NCBI GenBank assembly: GCA_900767025.1
Contig: CAAFXS010000048.1
Location: 11,507 to 75,506 of the forward strand
Direction: 5' to 3'
Length of the DNA: 64,000 nt
Origin: Clostridia bacterium
Lineage (GTDB): Bacteria > Bacillota > Clostridia > Oscillospirales > Acutalibacteraceae
Made by a program: the position numbers and the translations under genes. Below are positions 59,584 through 64,000 of this stretch, piece after piece; position 1 is the stretch's first letter, and every line of letters begins with the position of its first letter. Under the pieces are notes generated by a model. That model was not told the DNA's origin. It saw nothing but the letters and a program-made list of their open reading frames with translations, and searched no databases.

Positions 59584-60321
59584 TTATTTTCTGTCATTAC
59601 TCGCTGAGTTTTTTTCTTCTGACTCTGAAGTCGAATTTACACCAAACTTTGAAGGAAATCTTTTCTTTAGTATTTTACCTAATGGAATCATAAAAAAGTA
59701 TTTAAAAATCATTGATGTCAATCCGAATATTGGTTTTATTATAGTGTAATAGACTTTTTTACAAAAAATAAATTGTAGTCTATTAACCATAAATAGCTCT
59801 GCTTTTATCATAAAAATATTGTATCTTGCTTTGTATGATTGAGTTTTTGATAAAGGATTATTTCCTAAATCATTGATGAAAAATGAAAGTACTTCATTTT
59901 CTTCTAATTCACCAAAATTTGTCATTCCAACTTCGTGACGTATAGTTTTTAATATATCAGCCATAATATAAATTATTGTATTATCATCATTGTATTTACT
60001 ATTTTGTATAATTGGATTTGTTGAAAATTCCCTAAAGAAAATATATTTTTTGTATACGCGTTTTGAACCATAAATTAGTAATGAAACACCCGTGTCAAAA
60101 AATTCATTTTTTGTTTTATCTGTCATTTTTAACCGACCAGTATAAGTTGTCTGTAATATATTAATGAATTTTTTATATTCGGTCCTTCTGGATTCTAACT
60201 TTATATACTTGTTTTGGGATCGCTGTCCTGAAATAAATATAATTATTGTTACCAGAACTGAAATTAATGTGATTTGTTCAGTAGTAATTGATAGTAAAAT
60301 GTTCTTAACAGTTTCAAGCAT
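59584..60321 (-). CDS. AT-rich membrane-anchored protein, unknown function
   Basis: The 245-residue protein has one N-terminal membrane helix (about 9-31), then a cytoplasmic helical region with many charged residues, and a hydrophobic stretch near 205-220. The gene is markedly more AT-rich than its neighbours. It lies on the island bounded by the tmRNA repeats. A role in phage defence is possible but no motif supports it. Start placed at ATG 60321; in-frame GTG 60333 is adjacent to AGGAG. Confidence 0.6.
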   Translation of the reverse strand: MLETVKNILLSITTEQITLISVLVTIIIFISGQRSQNKYIKLESRRTEYKKFINILQTTYTGRLKMTDKTKNEFFDTGVSLLIYGSKRVYKKYIFFREFSTNPIIQNSKYNDDNTIIYIMADILKTIRHEVGMTNFGELEENEVLSFFINDLGNNPLSKTQSYKARYNIFMIKAELFMVNRLQFIFCKKVYYTIIKPIFGLTSMIFKYFFMIPLGKILKKRFPSKFGVNSTSESEEKNSASNDRK

Positions 60322-60398
60322 TGAAATTATCACTCCTGTTATCTTGTTTGCTTTATAATATCATTTTTTATGTTAAAACACAATTGATTTTCTTTTAA

Positions 60399-60842
60399 TA
60401 TAAATATCAAGATAAAGAAAGTCCAACTCTAAAGGCTTTGAAGAAACAGCTTGCTCAAACAAATCACGCTATTGACAATATGATTAGTGCCATAGAGCAG
60501 GGCATCATCACAAGGTCAACCAAACAGCGACTTGATGAGCTTGAAAACACGAGAGATAGTCTTGAAACAGAAATTGCAAAGGAAAGTATGACTCATCCGA
60601 CTATGGACAGGGAGTTTCTGCAATACTGGTTCAATGATTTCAAAAAACTGAATACTGATGATTTGGTAAACAGAAAAATGTTGATTAACACATTTGTGAA
60701 TTCAGTAATTCTGTACGATGACAGAATTGATTTCTATTTCAACTACAAGGATAATGTGAAAACGCTGAATTTATCCGAAATAGAGTCTTTATCGGATTTG
60801 GCTTCTCCAACTCCACCAGCACCCGAAAGGGTGCTTTTTTAG
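60399..60842 (+). pseudogene. Serine-recombinase C-terminal remnant
   Basis: The frame encodes KYQDKESPTLKALKKQL and then IEQGIITRSTKQRLDELE, INTFVNSVILYDDRIDFYF, matching the coiled-coil and zinc-less C terminus of large serine recombinases. The catalytic N-terminal domain is absent: an in-frame TAA lies just upstream at 60396-60398. It is not expected to be active. It lies at the right edge of the island and ends one base before the inverted tmRNA repeat. Confidence 0.85.
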
Positions 60843-60858
60843 TGGCGGTAATCGAAAC
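60842..60858 (-). repeat. tmRNA-derived 17-bp repeat, right copy (inverted)
   Basis: The plus strand reads GTGGCGGTAATCGAAAC, the exact inverse complement of 59171-59187 in ssrA. It directly adjoins the recombinase remnant. Confidence 0.7.
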
Positions 60859-60872
60859 ACAATAGTATAAAC

Positions 60873-60901
60873 TTGACACCGGAATAATTATAATATATAA
60901 T
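60873..60901 (+). promoter_or_regulatory. Promoter of greA-lysS
   Basis: Consensus TTGACA and TATAAT are separated by 17 bases, 35 bases before the greA ATG. Confidence 0.85.
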
Positions 60902-60936
60902 AAAATGATTAAAAAATGCGATAAGGAGATTTTATT

Positions 60937-61404
60937 ATGGCAACAAAACAATTTAAAATGACTGCTGCAGGCAAAGCTGAACTTGAAAAAGAGCTTGATT
61001 ATTTAAAAACCGAAGGCAGAATTGATATAGCAGAAAAGCTGAAGGTTGCCCGTTCCTACGGTGACCTTTCCGAAAACAGTGAGTACGACGAGGCAAAGTC
61101 GGAGCAGGCAAAGATTGAGGCTCGTATCAGCGAGCTTGAATATCAGCTTGACAATGCTGTAATTATCGACACCGTTGATTCCGACACAGTAAGTATGGGT
61201 TCAAAGGTTACTGTTTTAAGAAAGAGCGATAATGTTGAGGCTGTTTACGAAATCGTTGGCTTTGCACAGTCAAATCCCGCTGAGGGCAAAATCAGTGACG
61301 AAAGCCCTGTGGGCAAGGCTTTGGTAGGCGCAAAAACCGGTCAGACCGTTGTTGTTGAGGCTCCTATCGGCAACCTTGAATTTGAGATTAAGTCAATCGA
61401 CTGA
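60937..61404 (+). CDS. greA: Transcription elongation factor GreA
   Basis: GreA rescues stalled RNA polymerase by stimulating transcript cleavage. The 155-residue protein has an N-terminal coiled coil with GKAELEKELDYLKTE, SYGDLSENSEYDEAKSEQ (acidic tip), and a C-terminal FKBP-like part with GQTVVVEAPIGNLEFEI. AAGGAG precedes the ATG. greA-lysS is a common order in Firmicutes. Confidence 0.95.
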   Translation: MATKQFKMTAAGKAELEKELDYLKTEGRIDIAEKLKVARSYGDLSENSEYDEAKSEQAKIEARISELEYQLDNAVIIDTVDSDTVSMGSKVTVLRKSDNVEAVYEIVGFAQSNPAEGKISDESPVGKALVGAKTGQTVVVEAPIGNLEFEIKSID

Positions 61405-61429
61405 GAAATAATTTACACGAGGTAGAAAT

Positions 61430-63265
61430 ATGGCAGGAAAGTTTGAAATCACCAAGGCGGGTGACGGTACTTTCACCTTTGAATTTTTATTAGACGACAA
61501 TGCAGTTGGCAAGAGCCCTGTTTTTGAAAAAGAGGATGAGTGCAAAAGGGGAGTTAAGGCTGTTAAGAAAAACAGCAGAATGAAGGTTCAAAACACCCTT
61601 GCAGGCGACGAGGAAAAAACAAATCCCAAGTATCTTGTTGAGGCTGACGGCGAAAAGGTTAAATATACCCTTTTTCTCCAGACAGGTGCCGTTGCGTTAT
61701 CCGGCAGTGCCGACAGTGAGGCCGAAGCTCTTGATATTATTGAAAAAATCGGCAACAATGCCAACGCCGCACCTATGGCAATGGCAGAGATTGTGCTTTC
61801 CGAAAACGAGCAAAAGCAGATTAGGATAGACAAGCTTAAGGCTATGCAGGCTCAGGGCAGGGATCCGTTTGAAATTACTCTTGCTACCCAGACTCATCAC
61901 AGTGACGAAATTAAGGCTGAATTTGAAAGCCTTGAAAACGAAACCGTTACCATAGCCGGCAGAATTATGACCTGGCGTGATATGGGTAAGGCTAACTTTA
62001 TTGATGTTCAGGACAGAAACGGCAGAATTCAGGCCTATGTCAGAATGAACGATGTTGGCGAGGATGTGTTCAAGGAGTTCAAAAGTTGGGATTTAGGCGA
62101 TATTGTTGAGGTTACCGGCTTTGTTTTCAAAACAAGAACAGGTGAAATTTCCGTTCACGCACAGCAGATTAGACTTATTTCAAAGTCACTTCTTCCGCTT
62201 CCTGAAAAATTCCACGGCTTAACCGATACAGATACAAGATACAGAAAGCGTTATCTTGATATGATAATGAACCCCGATGTTAAGGAAACCTTTATCAAGC
62301 GTTCAAAAATTATCACATCAATCCGTAATTATCTTGACGGTCTTGGCTTTATAGAGGTGGAAACACCGATGCTCAACACCATTGCAGGCGGTGCCGCTGC
62401 AAGGCCGTTTATTACTCACCACAACACTCTTGATATGGATATGTACCTGCGTATTGCTACGGAGCTTTATCTTAAAAGGCTTATCGTTGGCGGTATGGAG
62501 AGAGTTTATGAAATCGGAAGGAATTTCCGTAACGAAGGTATGGATGTAAGGCACAATCCGGAGTTCACCTGTATTGAGCTTTATCAGGCGTTTACCGATT
62601 ATCACGGTATGATGGATATTGCCGAAAATATTATCAGAAATGCCGCCAATGAGGTTTGCGACAGTCTGCATATTACCTTCAACGGCACGGAAATTGATTT
62701 GGAAACACCCTTTGCAAGAATGACAATGGTTGACGCTGTTAAGAAGTTCAGCGGTGTTGATTTTGCAGAATTTATGAGCGACAACGAAAAAGCCGTTGAA
62801 ATTGCAAAGGAAAAGGGTATTGAAATTGAAAACGGCAAGGCTACCTGGGGTGATATTCTCAATTCCTTCTTTGAGGAATTTGTTGAGGAAAACCTTGTTC
62901 AGCCAACATTTATTATGGATTATCCCGTTGAAATTTCACCTCTTACCAAGAGAAAGCCTGATTGTCCTGTTCTCACCGAAAGGTTTGAGCTGTTCATCAT
63001 GGGCGGTGAGTACGGCAACGCTTACTCAGAGCTTAATGACCCAATAGACCAGATGTCACGCTTTGAGGCACAGATGAAGCTCCGCGAGGCAGGCGACGAC
63101 GAGGCAAATATGATTGACCGTGACTTTGTTACGGCTCTTGAGTACGGTATGCCTCCAACGGGCGGACTTGGTATCGGTATTGACAGGCTTGTTATGCTCC
63201 TTACCGACAGCTATTCAATCCGCGATGTCCTCCTGTTCCCGACAATGAAACCCCTCGACAAGTAA
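61430..63265 (+). CDS. lysS: Lysyl-tRNA synthetase with N-terminal YegP/DUF1508-like extension
   Basis: LysRS class IIb charges tRNA-Lys. From about residue 120 the protein has the normal OB-fold (TVTIAGRIMTWRDMGKANF), motif 2 RNFRNEGMDVRHNPEF and motif 3 GIGIDRLVMLL, ending at 611. Before it lie about 115 extra residues with two YegP/DUF1508-like units: GKFEITKAGDGTFTFEFLL and GVKAVKKNSR; YLVEADGEKVKYTLFL and EALDIIEKIG. Usual LysRS has about 490-510 residues. GAGG precedes the ATG; the internal Met at 116-118 lacks a ribosome site. Confidence 0.93.
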   Translation: MAGKFEITKAGDGTFTFEFLLDDNAVGKSPVFEKEDECKRGVKAVKKNSRMKVQNTLAGDEEKTNPKYLVEADGEKVKYTLFLQTGAVALSGSADSEAEALDIIEKIGNNANAAPMAMAEIVLSENEQKQIRIDKLKAMQAQGRDPFEITLATQTHHSDEIKAEFESLENETVTIAGRIMTWRDMGKANFIDVQDRNGRIQAYVRMNDVGEDVFKEFKSWDLGDIVEVTGFVFKTRTGEISVHAQQIRLISKSLLPLPEKFHGLTDTDTRYRKRYLDMIMNPDVKETFIKRSKIITSIRNYLDGLGFIEVETPMLNTIAGGAAARPFITHHNTLDMDMYLRIATELYLKRLIVGGMERVYEIGRNFRNEGMDVRHNPEFTCIELYQAFTDYHGMMDIAENIIRNAANEVCDSLHITFNGTEIDLETPFARMTMVDAVKKFSGVDFAEFMSDNEKAVEIAKEKGIEIENGKATWGDILNSFFEEFVEENLVQPTFIMDYPVEISPLTKRKPDCPVLTERFELFIMGGEYGNAYSELNDPIDQMSRFEAQMKLREAGDDEANMIDRDFVTALEYGMPPTGGLGIGIDRLVMLLTDSYSIRDVLLFPTMKPLDK

Positions 63266-63404
63266 AAGTCGAAAAAATCCAGTATTTATGTGGGTTTCGG
63301 GACTTTCAAAATCAAATAAATTTACCTCTTTACACCAAATTTACACCAATCGGTGCTAAAAACGGTGCAGAGACTAAAAAATCGCATAATTTTAAGTTTC
63401 ACAC

Positions 63405-63445
63405 AGCTCCTGAGAAGTTACATCTTCTCAGGAGCTTCTTTCATT
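63405..63445 (+). terminator. Terminator downstream of lysS
   Basis: A perfect 13-bp stem AGCTCCTGAGAAG/CTTCTCAGGAGCT with a 6-base loop, followed by TCTTTC. Between lysS and it are repeated TTTACACCAA motifs (63330-63350). Confidence 0.8.
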
Positions 63446-63536
63446 TCTCATAGTTTTAGGACTACATCGCAAACTACACCAATCCCGATTTTCTCAATAT
63501 AATTGGGATAATCACAAAGGAAGGGGTGGTTGTACT

Positions 63537-64000
63537 ATGACGGGCAGTTTAGCAAGCGTTCATCCGGAGCTTATTCCTGAATGGTCAGAGAAGAACTTAC
63601 CGCTAACGCCGGATAAGATAACCTTCGGTTCAAATAAAAGAGTGTGGTGGAAAGGTGCTTGCGGACACGAGTGGGAAACGAGCGTCAAAGCTCGTTCAAA
63701 GGGCGAGAAATGCCCGATATGCTCAGGAGCGAGAGTAATAGAGGGTATCAATGATTTAGCCACATTGAAGCCCCTGTTGGCTCAGGAGTGGTCTAAAAAG
63801 AACAAATTAAAGCCTACCGAGGTATCTGTCGCTTCTCATAAGAAGATTATTTGGAAATGTAAACACGGACACGAATGGGAAGCAAGCGTTAAAAGCAGAA
63901 CGGTAAACGGCACAGGCTGTCCATACTGCTCACATAATAAAGTCCTTGCAGGGTTCAATGACCTTGCTTCACAGTATCCCGATATTGCTGCTGAATGGTC
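63537..64000 (+). CDS. Zinc-ribbon (DUF4379-like) repeat protein, partial
   Basis: The frame is open from the ATG at 63537 to the window end. Two tandem units of about 65 residues each carry HPELIPEWSEKNLPLTPDKI/WWKGACGHEWETSV/KCPICSG and WKCKHGHEWEAS/GCPYCS, a treble-clef zinc-ribbon repeat. GGAAGGGG lies upstream. Such proteins in phage and mobile elements often end in a nuclease domain (VSR-like), which cannot be seen here. Confidence 0.8.
   Translation, partial: MTGSLASVHPELIPEWSEKNLPLTPDKITFGSNKRVWWKGACGHEWETSVKARSKGEKCPICSGARVIEGINDLATLKPLLAQEWSKKNKLKPTEVSVASHKKIIWKCKHGHEWEASVKSRTVNGTGCPYCSHNKVLAGFNDLASQYPDIAAEW

Noticed and set aside
61775..61783. Separate LysRS start at Met116/Met118
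   Set aside because: No ribosome site precedes it and the extension is in one open frame from a good start.
63330..63350. TTTACACCAA direct repeats as CRISPR or attachment site
   Set aside because: Only two or three short copies with no spacers; at most a hint of an element boundary.
1..64000. CRISPR arrays and tRNA/rRNA genes
   Set aside because: No regularly spaced repeats, rRNA or classic tRNA cloverleaf were seen; only SRP RNA and tmRNA were recognisable.

Overview
The window looks like a chromosomal segment of a low-to-mid GC, endospore-forming gut Clostridium relative, most likely Ruminococcaceae/Oscillospiraceae. The evidence is strong AGGAGG ribosome sites, TTGACA/TATAAT promoters, a T-box leader, a small Bacillus/Clostridium-type SRP RNA beside dnaX, sporulation genes (spoVAE and a PdaA-type deacetylase), an anaerobic pyruvate formate-lyase and PTS sugar uptake. 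No tool was run: product names come from reading motifs, and family placements are not database-verified.

Layout. 1-12 kb is mostly minus strand: hisS-aspS-HD nucleotidase, mgsA, the mreB-mreC-mreD-mrdA cell-elongation operon, a spore-type polysaccharide deacetylase, a palindrome-rich gap, and prfB-mgtC. 12.5-16.5 kb is plus strand: a RING/DUF2628 protein, galU, a degenerate ThyX-like protein, a CPBP protease and tadA. 16.5-20.4 kb is the minus-strand DUF134-pflB...pflA cluster, interrupted by a terminator and a broken REP-associated transposase (RAYT) that carries two REP palindromes in its own reading frame. 20.6-36.4 kb is plus strand: a PRTase-like protein, T-box-leuA-leuB, gap, a fructose PTS operon that also encodes HPr and enzyme I, an HprK-like protein, a GPH transporter, a phosphoesterase, GtrA and a ZIP transporter.

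37.2-47.3 kb is the most unusual region. It is a compact, intact, one-strand phage-derived cluster with terminase, portal, protease/scaffold, capsid and neck proteins, then directly LysM, hub, spike, gp25, J, I and fibre-like proteins. I see no gene for tail tube, sheath or tape measure, no integrase, no repressor and no lysis gene. It reads as a candidate domesticated particle (gene-transfer-agent-like or capsid-plus-baseplate) or a tail-shaft deletion.

47.3-51.8 kb holds a structured leader, an ECF S component, coaX, DUF1015, an M28 peptidase and spoVAE. 52-54.5 kb is an AT-rich envelope/PadR island. 54.6-63.3 kb holds SCP2, a flavin reductase-like protein, SRP RNA-dnaX-ebfC-recR-smpB-ssrA (a conserved housekeeping block), a small island bounded by inverted copies of the tmRNA 3' end with a serine-recombinase remnant, then greA-lysS. 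LysRS carries an unusual N-terminal YegP/DUF1508-like extension. The window ends inside a zinc-finger-repeat gene.

Other notable signals are two sporulation-related genes whose Shine-Dalgarno sequences lie inside hairpins, an FNR-like palindrome over the pfl promoter, and a possible three-way-junction RNA upstream of the ECF/coaX genes.
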